A stretch of 64,000 bases of DNA from Streptomyces sp. V4I2 (GTDB taxonomy: Bacteria > Actinomycetota > Actinomycetes > Streptomycetales > Streptomycetaceae): assembly GCF_030817655.1 (NCBI RefSeq), contig NZ_JAUSZM010000003.1:2294001-2358000 (forward strand), in the 5' to 3' direction. The position numbers and the translations under genes were made by a program. How positions within the stretch are numbered: position 1 is the stretch's first letter; the number at the start of each line of letters is the position of its first letter. The notes below the pieces were generated by a model. That model was not told the origin of the DNA. It saw only the letters and a program-made list of their open reading frames with translations, and did not search any database. Positions 8,045 through 17,042 of the stretch are shown in pieces.

Positions 8045-9604
8045 GTGACCGACGCCCACACCGCCGGCATCGCATCCCACGGGCATGGCCCGTTCATTGC
8101 CGCCATCGACCAGGGCACCACCTCCAGCCGCTGCATCGTCTTCGACCGGGACGGCCGTATCGTCTCCGTCGACCAGAAGGAGCACGAGCAGATCTTCCCG
8201 AAGCCGGGCTGGGTCGAGCACAACGCCACCGAGATCTGGACCAACGTCGAGGAGGTCGTCGCCTCCGCCATCGAGAAGGCCGGCATCACCCGCGACGACA
8301 TCAAGGCCATCGGCATCACCAACCAGCGCGAGACCACGCTGCTCTGGGACAAGAACACCGGTGAGCCCGTCCACAACGCCATCGTCTGGCAGGACACCCG
8401 CACCGACGCGCTCTGCAGAGAACTCGGCCGCAACGTCGGCCAGGACCGCTTCCGCCGTGAGACCGGCCTGCCGCTGGCCTCGTACTTCGCCGGGCCCAAG
8501 GCCCGCTGGCTGCTCGACAACGTCGAGGGCCTGCGGGAGCGCGCCGAGGCCGGCGACATCCTCTTCGGCACCATGGACAGCTGGGTCATCTGGAACCTGA
8601 CCGGTGGTGTCGACGGCGGCCGGCACGTCACCGACGTCACCAACGCCTCCCGCACCATGCTGATGAACCTGCACACGCTGGAGTGGGACCCGAAGATCGC
8701 CGAGTCCATCGGCGTCCCGCTGGCGATGCTCCCCGAGATCCGGTCCTCCGCCGAGGTCTACGGCGAGATCACCGGCGGCAAGCTGGGCGACCTGCTCGGC
8801 GGCATCCCGGTCGCCTCCGCGCTCGGCGACCAGCAGGCGGCCCTGTTCGGCCAGACCTGTTTCTCCGAGGGCGAGGCCAAGTCCACGTACGGCACCGGCA
8901 CGTTCATGCTGATGAACACCGGCGAGAAGATCATCAACTCGTACAGCGGACTGCTGACCACCGTGGGCTACCGGATCGGCGACGACAAGCCGGTCTACGC
9001 CCTGGAGGGCTCGATCGCCGTCACCGGTTCGCTGGTGCAGTGGATGCGCGACCAGATGGGCCTGATCAGCACCGCCGCCGAGATCGAGACGCTCGCGCTG
9101 TCGGTCGAGGACAACGGCGGCGCGTACTTCGTGCCGGCCTTCTCCGGCCTCTTCGCCCCGTACTGGCGCCCGGACGCCCGCGGTGTGATCGCCGGCCTCA
9201 CCCGGTACGTCACCAAGGCGCACCTCGCGCGCGCCGTCCTGGAGGCCACCGCCTGGCAGACCCGTGAGATCAGCGACGCCATGACGAAGGACTCCGGCGT
9301 CGAGCTCACGGCCCTCAAGGTCGACGGCGGCATGACCTCCAACAACCTGCTGATGCAGACGCTCTCGGACTTCCTGGACGCCCCCGTGGTGCGCCCGATG
9401 GTCGCCGAGACCACCTGCCTCGGCGCCGCCTACGCCGCCGGCCTCGCCGTCGGCTTCTGGACCAACACCGACGACCTGCGCGCCAACTGGCGCCGGGCCG
9501 CCGAGTGGACCCCCCGCATGGACGCGGAGATCCGCGACCGTGAGTACAAGAGCTGGCTCAAGGCCGTCGAGCGGACCATGGGCTGGCTCGAGGACGAGGA
9601 GTAA
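8045..9604 (+). CDS. glpK: Glycerol kinase
   Basis: A 519-residue FGGY-family kinase. The N-terminal phosphate-binding motif is [16 protein letters not shown] (about residues 19-34). Glycerol-site residues lie in [10 protein letters not shown]. The C-terminal half has [16 protein letters not shown] and [15 protein letters not shown] segments. It phosphorylates glycerol to sn-glycerol-3-phosphate with ATP in the cytoplasm. The GTG start at 8045 follows AGGAG by 7 bases. It is the middle gene of the glycerol operon, 8 bases before glpD. Length and motifs are complete. Confidence 0.97.
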   Translation: MTDAHTAGIASHGHGPFIAAIDQGTTSSRCIVFDRDGRIVSVDQKEHEQIFPKPGWVEHNATEIWTNVEEVVASAIEKAGITRDDIKAIGITNQRETTLLWDKNTGEPVHNAIVWQDTRTDALCRELGRNVGQDRFRRETGLPLASYFAGPKARWLLDNVEGLRERAEAGDILFGTMDSWVIWNLTGGVDGGRHVTDVTNASRTMLMNLHTLEWDPKIAESIGVPLAMLPEIRSSAEVYGEITGGKLGDLLGGIPVASALGDQQAALFGQTCFSEGEAKSTYGTGTFMLMNTGEKIINSYSGLLTTVGYRIGDDKPVYALEGSIAVTGSLVQWMRDQMGLISTAAEIETLALSVEDNGGAYFVPAFSGLFAPYWRPDARGVIAGLTRYVTKAHLARAVLEATAWQTREISDAMTKDSGVELTALKVDGGMTSNNLLMQTLSDFLDAPVVRPMVAETTCLGAAYAAGLAVGFWTNTDDLRANWRRAAEWTPRMDAEIRDREYKSWLKAVERTMGWLEDEE

Positions 9605-9612
9605 GAACCCGA

Positions 9613-11229
9613 ATGACCAGTCAGTCCACCCTGCAGTCCGTGCCCGCCCTCGGTACGCGCCCGGCCTTCGGCTCGAATCCGAGCCGAGCCGAGACCCGGG
9701 AGCAGCTCTCCAAGGCGTCGTACGACCTCCTCGTCATCGGCGGCGGCATCCTGGGCATCTCCACCGCCTGGCACGCCGCGCAGTCCGGCCTCAGGGTGGC
9801 TCTGGTCGACGCCGGTGACTTCGCCGGCGCCACCTCCTCCGCCTCCTCCAAGCTGCTCCACGGCGGTCTGCGCTACCTGCAGACCGGCGCGGTGCGGCTG
9901 GTGGCGGAGAACCACTTCGAGCGCCGTGCGGTCTCCCGCCAGGTGGCCCCCCACCTGGCGAACCCGCTCACCTTCTACCTCCCCGTGTACAAGGGCGGGC
10001 CGCACGGCGCGGCGAAGCTCGGAGCGGGCGTGTTCGCCTACTCCGCCCTGTCCGCGTTCGGTGACGGTGTGGGCCACCTGCTCAGCCCCTCGAAGGCGGC
10101 GCGGGACGTGCCCGAGCTGCGCACCGACAACCTCAAGGCCGTGGCCGTGTACGGCGACGACCAGATGAACGACGCGCGCATGGCGCTGATGACGGTCCGC
10201 GCGGCCGTCGAGGCGGGCGCGGTGGTGCTGAACCACGCCGAGGTGACGGGCCTGCGCTTCACCAAGGGCCGGGTCACGGGCGCCGACCTGCGCGACCGGC
10301 AGTCCGGCGACGAGTTCGGCGTGAACGCCCGGCTCGTCCTGAACGCGACCGGCCCGTGGGTCGACCACCTGCGCAAGCTGGAGGACCCGAACGCGGCGCC
10401 GTCCATCCGTCTGTCGAAGGGTGCGCACCTGGTCCTGAAGCGCACCTCCCCCTGGCGTGCCGCGCTCGCCACCCCGATCGACAAGTACCGCATCACCTTC
10501 GCCCTGCCCTGGGAGGACATGCTGCTGCTCGGCACGACCGACGAGGAGTTCGAGGGCGACCCGGCGGACGTCACGGTCACCGAGAAGGACACCGCCCAGA
10601 TACTCGACGAGGCCGCGTTCTCCATCCGCGACCAGCAGCTCGACCGTGACCTCATCACGTACGCGTTCGCGGGTCTGCGCGTGCTTCCGGGTGGCCCCGG
10701 CAGCACGGCGAAGGCCAAGCGCGAGACCGTGGTGACCGAGGGCAAGGGCGGGATGCTGTCGGTCGCGGGCGGCAAGTGGACGACCTTCCGGCACATCGGC
10801 CGTACGGTCATGCAGAAGCTGGAGGCGCTGCCGGGTCACCCCCTGGGTGACGACTTCGAGCCGATCTCCTCGCTGCCGAAGAAGCTGCCGCTGCCGGGGG
10901 TCGCCAACCCGCGCGCGGTGGCCCACCGTCTGCTGGTCGACCACCCCGCGCCGGGTCCGCGCATGGCCGCCGACACGGCCAGGCACCTGGCCACGCACTA
11001 CGGTTCGCTGGCCTTCGACATCGCCCGCATCGCCAACGACAACCCGGAACTCGCCGAGCGCGTCCACCCGGACGCCCCGGAGATCTGGGCGCAGGTCGTC
11101 TACGCCCGTGACAACGAGTGGGCCGAGACGACGGACGACGTGCTGCGCCGCCGTACGACGCTGACGATCCGGGGCCTGGCGACGGACGACGTCCGCGCGA
11201 AGGTGCAGGACCTGCTCGACAAGAAGTAG
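9613..11229 (+). CDS. glpD: Aerobic glycerol-3-phosphate dehydrogenase (FAD)
   Basis: A 538-residue protein. The FAD dinucleotide motif is VIGGGILGISTAWHAA (about residues 37-52), followed by SSKLLHGGLRYL, a GlpD signature. A catalytic and C-terminal part follows with SVAGGKWTTFRHIGR. It oxidises glycerol-3-phosphate to dihydroxyacetone phosphate and passes electrons to quinone, working peripherally at the membrane. It begins 8 bases after the glpK stop and ends just before a strong terminator, so it is the last gene of the operon. I see no truncation. Confidence 0.96.
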   Translation: MTSQSTLQSVPALGTRPAFGSNPSRAETREQLSKASYDLLVIGGGILGISTAWHAAQSGLRVALVDAGDFAGATSSASSKLLHGGLRYLQTGAVRLVAENHFERRAVSRQVAPHLANPLTFYLPVYKGGPHGAAKLGAGVFAYSALSAFGDGVGHLLSPSKAARDVPELRTDNLKAVAVYGDDQMNDARMALMTVRAAVEAGAVVLNHAEVTGLRFTKGRVTGADLRDRQSGDEFGVNARLVLNATGPWVDHLRKLEDPNAAPSIRLSKGAHLVLKRTSPWRAALATPIDKYRITFALPWEDMLLLGTTDEEFEGDPADVTVTEKDTAQILDEAAFSIRDQQLDRDLITYAFAGLRVLPGGPGSTAKAKRETVVTEGKGGMLSVAGGKWTTFRHIGRTVMQKLEALPGHPLGDDFEPISSLPKKLPLPGVANPRAVAHRLLVDHPAPGPRMAADTARHLATHYGSLAFDIARIANDNPELAERVHPDAPEIWAQVVYARDNEWAETTDDVLRRRTTLTIRGLATDDVRAKVQDLLDKK

Positions 11230-11239
11230 GCGGTACGAC

Positions 11240-11281
11240 GCCGAAGGGGCGGCTCCACGCCGACGGAGCCGCCCCTTCGGC
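11240..11281 (+). terminator. Glycerol operon terminator
   Basis: A perfect 17-bp stem (11240-11256 with 11265-11281) with an 8-base loop begins 10 bases after the glpD stop. It is the strongest hairpin in this part of the window. Confidence 0.85.
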
Positions 11282-11334
11282 CTGCCGGCTCGGGCGTAGG
11301 TCCGGCTGTCAGTGCCGGGTGCTTTCATGAGCGC

Positions 11335-11620
11335 GTGGACATCGATCAGGCGAATCCCGAGGAACTGGCCGCGTTGCGGGCGGCGTTCGCCGTGGACGAC
11401 GGTGGGCTCGTGGGGCTCGCAGAGGACGGGAAGGAACAGGTGCTGAGCCGGCCCTTCCCGCTCACGGAGGGGTGGCTGTGGGAGGACGATCCCGGATCGT
11501 ACGAGGACCCCGATGCCGTCATCGAGCGCGTCGCCCACCACGGTTCGATCGTGCTGGGGACGGACGGCTGCGGCATGGACTGGCATCTCGTCGTCACCGG
11601 CGCCCACCGGGGGCACATCA
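11335..11620 (+). pseudogene. SMI1/KNR4-like protein, 3'-truncated
   Basis: From a GTG at 11335, about 95 residues read as an SMI1/KNR4-type protein, with PFPLTEGWLWEDD and GTDGCGMDWHLVVTGAHRG, a tail motif common in actinobacterial members. At about 11616-11625 the similarity stops abruptly. The frame then runs into sequence that is the reverse strand of an mtnK fragment, ending at a stop at 11793. The family normally continues with a further 35-50 residues. SMI1/KNR4 proteins are often immunity or housekeeping binding proteins; no toxin partner is visible here. Being a remnant is inferred from the sudden end of similarity at the junction. Confidence 0.6.
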
Positions 11621-11621
11621 C

Positions 11622-11940
11622 TCAGACGAGTGCCCTGATGTGGTCCGGCGTCTTCAACTCCTCGCGGCGTGTGATCAGTTCGCGCCCCAGCAGCAGCGCC
11701 CGCCGCGAAGCCGGGACCGGGTCCGGCAGCGTCGTCAGATCCGTCAGGTGGGCGAAGCCGATGATGCGGCGGACGAGCTCCGTGCCGGCGTAGCCGACGG
11801 ACTCCGTCCAGACGCGGCGGAGGAAGCGGAGGAGGTAGGCGTCGTCGAAGAAGCTGTCGACGCGGGTCGGCCACAGGCGGCGGAACTCCGCTTCGAACGC
11901 CTCCCAGGAGAGGCGGAGTTGGTCGGCGTGGTCACTCAGA
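11622..11940 (-). pseudogene. mtnK: S-methyl-5-thioribose kinase, C-terminal fragment
   Basis: On the minus strand about 105 residues match the C-terminus of methylthioribose kinase: AFEAEFRRLWPTRVDSFFDD, SVGYAGTELVRRIIGFAHL and ASRRALLLGRELI, ending at a stop at 11622-11624. An intact enzyme is near 400 residues. The ATP-binding N-terminal three quarters are absent, and upstream sequence instead encodes a permease on the other strand. MtnK phosphorylates methylthioribose in methionine salvage. That fits the neighbouring nucleoside phosphorylase and deaminase, so the fragment may be a leftover of a once larger salvage cluster. Confidence 0.65.
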
Positions 11941-12527
11941 GACCCGAGAGCGCGGGCCCGCTCCTCCGAGACCAGCTGCTGCGTACGGTCTTCGGTGTGC
12001 AGGGCACCTTCGACGACCCGTCCCTGGCCGGCCTGCCACTGGTCGGCGGCTTCACCCCGCTCGCGTACCTGTCGTGGGTGGCGGTCGGGGTGGCCGCGCT
12101 GATGCTGTCGCGGCACATATGGGGGCTCAGGCTGCGCGGGGTCGGCGAGGCGCCGGACGCGGCGGCCACGCTCGGGGTGAGTCCGGCCAAGTACAAGTAC
12201 GGGGCCATCCTCGTCTCCGGCATCCTGTGCGGGCTCGCGGGCGCCCAACTCGCCCTCGGCAACGTCACCTTGTTCAGTGAGAACATGACGGCGGGCCGCG
12301 GCTGGATCGCGGTCGTCGCGGTCATGCTGGGCCGTGCCGCACCCGTCGGTGTCCTGCTCGCCGCGCTGCTGTTCGGCCTCGCCGAGGCGGCCGGGTTCCG
12401 TCTCCAGGGCCTCGGCCTGCCGCAGCAGGCGACCGACGCCGCGCCGTACGTCGTCACCCTCGGCGCCCTCTTCCTCACGACCGCCCGCCGCCGTCGCCGT
12501 ACCCCTCCTTCCGGAGCCGCCTCATGA
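11936..12527 (+). pseudogene. Nucleoside/simple-sugar ABC transporter permease, C-terminal part
   Basis: About 195 residues match the C-terminal half of NupQ/YufQ-type permeases: LRLRGVGEAPDAAATLGVSP, SGILCGLAGAQLALGNV and FSENMTAGRGWIAVVAVMLG. It has several hydrophobic helices and ends at 12527. The first half (roughly 130 residues and several helices) and any start codon with a ribosome site are missing; the sequence before about 11936 belongs to the mtnK fragment. The stop overlaps the next gene's ATG by 4 bases, so the original operon coupling survives although this gene is broken. The frame is open further upstream, so a nonfunctional fusion could be translated. Confidence 0.68.
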
Positions 12528-13285
12528 CGCAGGACCTGCTGCCCATCACCCGCATACCCCGCACCGGCCTCCCGGCGCACGCTGTCGTCGTCGGCGACCC
12601 GGCGCGCGCGGCGGCCGTCGCCGCGCTCCTCGACAGTGCCGAGGAGGTCTCGTACCACCGCGAATACCAGGTGTTCAGCGGCAGTTGGAAGGGCCTGCCG
12701 GTCGTCGTGGCCTCGCACGGGGTGGGCGGGCCGGGCGCGATCCTGCTGTTCCAGGAACTCGCGGACGCGGGAGTGCGCACGATCGTCCGGTTCGGTACGG
12801 CAGGCGCGATCAAGCCCGGCATCGGGGACGGCGACCTCGTCATCGCGGAGGCGGCCGTACGGGACGACGGGGTGACGCAGCAGCTGCTGCCGCCGGAGTA
12901 CCCGGCCGTGTCGGCGCCGGAAGCGGTGATCGCGCTCCAGCGCGCGGCCCGCGAGGCGGGCGCCCCGCACCACCGGGGGATCGTGTGGACGCGGGCGGCC
13001 TTCCAGCCGGGACTCATTCCGCTGTTCTCGTACGCCGGTGCGGGGCTCGCGGCCATCGAGATGGAACTGTCGGCGCTGCTGGTGACCGCCTCGCTGCGCG
13101 GTCTCGTGGCGGGTGGCGTGCTCGTCGTCGACGGGGCGAACGCCGACGAACTCGTCGACGAGGAGACCACCGGCGGGTACGACCCGCACCGGGAGGTCGT
13201 CGCGGCGGGTGTCGAGAAGGGCGCGGTCGTCTCGCTGGAGGCACTGCGGCTGCTGGCGGAGGACGCCGCGGAGGGCACAGCATGA
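12524..13285 (+). CDS. Purine/uridine nucleoside phosphorylase family protein
   Basis: A 253-residue protein of the PNP/UDP phosphorylase family. Phosphate- and ribose-binding elements appear as AVVVGDPARAAAVA, SHGVGGPGAILLFQEL and RFGTAGAIKPGIGDGDLV, and the substrate loop as AIEMELSALL. It should cleave a purine or pyrimidine nucleoside with phosphate in the cytoplasm; the exact base is not readable. It overlaps the permease remnant (ATGA) and the following deaminase (ATGA), so the three were one operon. Together with the deaminase, use of imported or recycled nucleosides, such as methylthioadenosine-derived ones, is likely. Confidence 0.85.
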   Translation: MTQDLLPITRIPRTGLPAHAVVVGDPARAAAVAALLDSAEEVSYHREYQVFSGSWKGLPVVVASHGVGGPGAILLFQELADAGVRTIVRFGTAGAIKPGIGDGDLVIAEAAVRDDGVTQQLLPPEYPAVSAPEAVIALQRAAREAGAPHHRGIVWTRAAFQPGLIPLFSYAGAGLAAIEMELSALLVTASLRGLVAGGVLVVDGANADELVDEETTGGYDPHREVVAAGVEKGAVVSLEALRLLAEDAAEGTA

Positions 13286-14589
13286 ACACCGACCTGTTGG
13301 TGCACGGCGGTGACATCCTGACGGTCGACGACGCCGGAACCGTCGTACGGAACGGGGCGGTTGCCGTCCACGAGGGCGAGATCCTCGCCGTCGGACCAGC
13401 CGAGGAGCTGAAAGCGCGGTTCACAGCCGCGGAGTCCGTTGACGCCGCGGGCTGTCTCGTTCTGCCCGGGCTCGTCAACACGCACACCCACCTGGCGATG
13501 ACCCTCCTGCGGGGCCGCGCTGACGACGTCACTCTCCAGGGGTTCCTGGAACGAGTGCTGAGGTGGGAGGCCGAGCTGCTGACGCCGAAGAACGTCGCGG
13601 CGGCGGTACGGCTGGCGGTGGCCGAGAGCGTACGGGCCGGCGTGACCTCGGCACTCGACATGTACTGGTTCCACGAGGCGGCCGAACAGGCGGCCCGCGA
13701 GGCGGGCTGGCGGCTGCACACCGGCCCCACCTTCATGGACGTCCCCGAGCCGCCCGACGGCATCGCCTACGAGGACCGGCTCGACTGGGCCCGCCGGGAC
13801 CTCCTGGCCCGCGGCGCCGCCCGCCCCGGCACCCGTCCCGTCCTCTTCGCGCACTCCACCTACACCCTCTCCCCCGACCAGCTCACCGACATCGCCGCCC
13901 TGGCACGCGAGTTCGGGGCGCTGCTGCACATCCACGCCGCGGAGAACGCCACCGAGGTCGCCACCGTCGAGGTGCGGTACGGCAAGCGGCCGGTCGAGCT
14001 GCTCGACTCGCTCGGGCTCCTCGGCCCCGACCTGCTGCTCGCGCACGCCGTGGAGCTGACCGGACCCGAGATCGCGGCGCTGGCCCGCACCGGCACCTCG
14101 GTCGCGCACTGCCCGGTGTCCAATCTGAAGCTGGGCTGCGGGATCGCGCCGGTGCCGCGGCTGCTGAGCGCCGGGGTGAGAGTAGGGCTCGGCACCGACG
14201 GGGCCGTCAGCTCCAACACGCTGGACGTCTTGGGGGCAGTACGGCAGGCGGCCCTTGTGCACAAGGCCGACGGCGACCCCACCGCGGTCGGCGCCGAGCA
14301 GGCCGTACGCATGGCGACGATCGAGGGCGCGCGGGCGCTGGGGCTCGGGGAGCACCTGGGGTCGCTGGAGGCGGGCAAGCGGGCGGACCTGGTCGTGCTC
14401 GACCTGCACGCACCGCATCTGCGGCCGCTGCACGACCCCTGGTCCACGCTCGCGTACGCCGCACACTGCACGGACGTACGGGACACCGTCGTGGACGGGC
14501 GTGTGCTGATGCGCGGCCGGGCGCTGACGACGCTCGACGAGGCGGCAGTGATCGCCGATCTGGAGGCACTTGCTGAACAGACCGCATAA
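13282..14589 (+). CDS. Amidohydrolase, MTA/SAH deaminase-like
   Basis: A 435-residue amidohydrolase with a metal-dependent barrel. The first metal pair is in VNTHTHLAMTLLRG (His68, His70), the next ligands in LLHIHAAEN and LAHAVELTG, and the catalytic Asp in LGTDGAVSSNTLDVL. This pattern and length fit methylthioadenosine/S-adenosylhomocysteine deaminases and related aminohydrolases of the TrzN/AtzB group. Deamination of an adenosine-like nucleoside to the inosine form, followed by phosphorolysis by the preceding gene product, is a coherent route. Its ATG at 13282 overlaps the upstream stop by 4 bases. Guanine or aminodeoxyfutalosine deaminase activity cannot be excluded. Confidence 0.85.
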   Translation: MNTDLLVHGGDILTVDDAGTVVRNGAVAVHEGEILAVGPAEELKARFTAAESVDAAGCLVLPGLVNTHTHLAMTLLRGRADDVTLQGFLERVLRWEAELLTPKNVAAAVRLAVAESVRAGVTSALDMYWFHEAAEQAAREAGWRLHTGPTFMDVPEPPDGIAYEDRLDWARRDLLARGAARPGTRPVLFAHSTYTLSPDQLTDIAALAREFGALLHIHAAENATEVATVEVRYGKRPVELLDSLGLLGPDLLLAHAVELTGPEIAALARTGTSVAHCPVSNLKLGCGIAPVPRLLSAGVRVGLGTDGAVSSNTLDVLGAVRQAALVHKADGDPTAVGAEQAVRMATIEGARALGLGEHLGSLEAGKRADLVVLDLHAPHLRPLHDPWSTLAYAAHCTDVRDTVVDGRVLMRGRALTTLDEAAVIADLEALAEQTA

Positions 14590-14593
14590 TGTG

Positions 14594-14616
14594 GCTGAGA
14601 CATCCGATGTCTCAGC
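14594..14616. promoter_or_regulatory. Perfect palindromic operator before the GntR regulator
   Basis: gctgagacat (14594-14603), a 3-base spacer, then atgtctcagc (14607-14616) is a perfect 10-bp inverted repeat, 27 bases before the regulator's start. FadR-type GntR proteins typically bind such dyads, so autoregulation is likely. No copy is seen before the phosphorylase gene. Confidence 0.65.
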
Positions 14617-14642
14617 ACGTTACGGGGCGAGGGAGGCCGGTC

Positions 14643-15314
14643 ATGGCAGTCACCGACGAGGCGATCGAGAAGATCAAGGGCATGATCGTCTCCGGCGCGC
14701 TGCGCCCCGGCGACCGGCTCCCCAAGGAGAGCGAACTCGCCTCCGAGCTGGGCTTGTCCCGCAACTCCCTGCGGGAGGCCGTGCGCGCCCTGTCGCTGAT
14801 CCGGATCCTGGACGTACGCCAGGGCGACGGCACGTACGTCACCAGCCTCGACCCGCAGCTCCTCCTGGAGGCGCTGAGCTTCGTCGTCGACTTCCACCGC
14901 GACGACACGGTGCTGGAGTTCCTGGCCGTACGCCGCATCCTGGAACCGGCCGCGACGGCGATGGCGGCCCTGCGGATCAGCGAGCAGCAACTGGACGCGC
15001 TCTCCGCCCAGTTGGACAAGCTCGGCGACAGCCCGTCGGTGGAGGAGCTGGTCGCCTGCGACCTGGACTTCCATCGGGGGATCGTGCAGAGCTCCGGGAA
15101 CTCGGTGTTGTGTTCCCTGCTGGACGGCCTGTCCGGGCCGACCACCCGGGCCCGGATCTGGCGCGGGCTGACCCAGGAGGACGCCGTCACCGGCACCCTG
15201 CGCGAGCACCGGGCGATCCTGGCGGCGCTGCGCGACCGGGACACCGAGGCGGCGCGTTCCTGGGCAACGGTGCACATCGCAAGCGTCGAGCAGTGGCTGC
15301 GGTCGACCCTGTGA
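14643..15314 (+). CDS. GntR-family regulator, FadR (FCD) subfamily
   Basis: A 223-residue regulator. The winged helix is at residues 1-70, with GALRPGDRLPKESELASELG and LSRNSLREAVRALSLIRILD. The all-helical FCD effector domain has VRRILEPAATAMAA, a histidine in CDLDFHRGIVQSSGN and REHRAILAALRDRD, matching the metal/ligand-binding histidines of the family. The ATG at 14643 is chosen because the family's N-terminus starts there and a GAGG precedes it; an in-frame GTG-type extension to 14589 would overlap the palindrome. It probably controls the adjacent salvage genes in response to a small metabolite. Confidence 0.85.
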   Translation: MAVTDEAIEKIKGMIVSGALRPGDRLPKESELASELGLSRNSLREAVRALSLIRILDVRQGDGTYVTSLDPQLLLEALSFVVDFHRDDTVLEFLAVRRILEPAATAMAALRISEQQLDALSAQLDKLGDSPSVEELVACDLDFHRGIVQSSGNSVLCSLLDGLSGPTTRARIWRGLTQEDAVTGTLREHRAILAALRDRDTEAARSWATVHIASVEQWLRSTL

Positions 15315-15456
15315 TGACCACAGGACGCGGGGTGTCCGGGGGTGACGATCGGGGCAGTGATGCGTTCACTCCCCCGTGCAAGGGGGCTGCGGGCGCCCCC
15401 GCCGCACGCCGTAAGGTTGGGTGGTCAAGCGAGGGCACGTCGGAAGGAGGCGCTGG

Positions 15457-16449
15457 GTGATCGAGCTGGAGGGAGTTCCCGAGCTGATCGACCCAGTCAT
15501 GGTGGCCGCGTTCGAAGGCTGGAACGATGCCGGCGACGCCGCCTCCACCGCGGTCGCGCACCTGGACCGGGAGTGGAAGGGCGAGGTGTTCGCGGCGCTG
15601 GACGCCGAGGACTACTACGACTTCCAGGTGAACCGTCCCACGGTGTGGCTGGACGGCGGCGTGCGAAAGATCACGTGGCCCACGACCCGGCTCTCGGTCG
15701 TCCGGGTCGGCGGCGACAAGCCGCGCGACCTCGTACTCGTCCGAGGTATAGAACCGTCGATGCGATGGCGCTCGTTCTGCAACGAGATCCTCGGCTTCGC
15801 CCACGAGCTGGGCGTGGAACTGGTCGTGATCCTGGGCGCCCTGCTGGGCGACACCCCGCACACCCGTCCGGTTCCGGTCAGCGGCGTCACGTCCGACGCC
15901 GACCTGGCGCAGCGGATGGACCTGGAGGAGACCAAGTACGAGGGCCCCACGGGCATCGTCGGCATCCTCCAGGAGGCCTGCACGCACGCGGGCGTACCGG
16001 CCGTGTCCCTGTGGGCCGCGGTGCCGCACTACGTCTCGCAGCCGCCGAACCCGAAGGCGACGCTGGCCCTCCTCAACCGTCTGGAGGACCTGATCGACGT
16101 CCGCATCCCGCTGGGCGAGCTGCCCGAGGACGCGCGCGCCTGGCAGGTGGGCGTGGACCAGCTGGCCGCGGAGGACAGCGAGGTCGCCGAGTACGTCCAG
16201 ACGCTGGAGGAGGCCCGGGACACCGCGGAGCTGCCGGAGGCGTCGGGCGATGCGATCGCCCGCGAGTTCGAGCGGTACCTGCGGCGCCGGGACGGCGGAC
16301 CGGGCGGTCCTGGTGGTCCGGGCGGGCATGCCACGGCCGACGGCAGCGACAGCACGTCGTATCTGAGGGACAACCCCGGCGGTCGTGCGAAGCCGCCGAA
16401 GCCCCCGAAGTCGGGGGCGGACGACGAGGACTCGTCATCGGAGGACTGA
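15457..16449 (+). CDS. PAC2-family protein
   Basis: A 330-residue protein of the PAC2 (proteasome assembly chaperone 2-like) family found throughout actinobacteria. Family segments seen are DPVMVAAFEGWNDAGDAAS near the N-terminus, LVLVRGIEPSMRW, VVILGALLGDTPHTRPVPV and GPTGIVGILQEAC. The C-terminal 70 residues are low-complexity (Gly/Pro, then acidic and Ser). The start is the GTG at 15457 because AAGGAGG lies just before it. In S. coelicolor an equivalent gene sits between glpD and mshC, which helps place the insertions around it. Its biochemical role in bacteria is not settled; a link to the proteasome is suggested only by homology. Confidence 0.85.
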   Translation: MIELEGVPELIDPVMVAAFEGWNDAGDAASTAVAHLDREWKGEVFAALDAEDYYDFQVNRPTVWLDGGVRKITWPTTRLSVVRVGGDKPRDLVLVRGIEPSMRWRSFCNEILGFAHELGVELVVILGALLGDTPHTRPVPVSGVTSDADLAQRMDLEETKYEGPTGIVGILQEACTHAGVPAVSLWAAVPHYVSQPPNPKATLALLNRLEDLIDVRIPLGELPEDARAWQVGVDQLAAEDSEVAEYVQTLEEARDTAELPEASGDAIAREFERYLRRRDGGPGGPGGPGGHATADGSDSTSYLRDNPGGRAKPPKPPKSGADDEDSSSED

Positions 16450-16456
16450 ACAGTGA

Positions 16457-16481
16457 GGGCGGTGCGCATCGCGCACCGCCC
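16457..16481. terminator. Terminator between PAC2 gene and SMP-30 remnant
   Basis: A perfect 11-bp stem (16457-16467 with 16471-16481) and 3-base loop begins 7 bases after the PAC2 stop. It lies between convergent frames and can act on both strands. Confidence 0.75.
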
Positions 16482-16490
16482 CTTCTGTGA

Positions 16491-16815
16491 TCAGACCTGC
16501 TTCACCGCCACCGCGTCGTACTCGGTGTCCGGTGTCGGCTCCACGTCGAAGCGCGGGTCGGTGATGCGGGCGATCGCGGTGCAGCTTCGCCGCGCCGAGG
16601 TCGACGGCGCGGGCGACGCCGGTGCGCGGGTCGACCCGCATCAGGCCGCCGCCGTTCGCGAAGGCGCTGACCACGAGCAGGGCGCTGCCGTCGGGGGTGC
16701 GCTCGATGCCGTTGGCGGTGAAGTCCGGGCCCTGCTGCCAGTCGCCGGTCAGTGACAGGGTGTCCACGGTGCCGCGGGCCAGCCGGTGGAGCTGCGGCAG
16801 CAGCTGAGGGCCGGC
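16491..16815 (-). pseudogene. SMP-30/gluconolactonase-like beta-propeller remnant
   Basis: On the minus strand a piece reading TGDWQQGPDFTANGIERT, then LLVVSAF and DPRTGVARAVDLG, matches the NHL/SMP-30-type propeller region of secreted actinobacterial proteins. After about 16585 the reading frame must shift to recover the family's C-terminus (ARITDPRFDVEPTPDTEYDA to a stop at 16491), so an internal segment is missing. No N-terminal signal sequence or first blades are present; sequence right of about 16815 has no similarity. A decayed gene, probably mostly deleted before the S8 protease cassette. Confidence 0.55.
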
Positions 16816-17042
16816 CCGTAGCCGACCGTGCGGTCAACAGACGCTTCCACCCCATCACATGCCCCTCGCCTCCGCAGGCTATGGCCGGATTGTGGCGTGA
16901 CATCTGTTTCAGGACGGATTGCACACGGTACCCAATTCAACTTACTTCAAACCGAGTTGGCCAACACAGGGGTGGACGGGCCGCCGTGGGAGTGCTTGGT
17001 TGGGGCCCGAAGGCGCACCCGCACGGACGAAGGGAGCACCCC

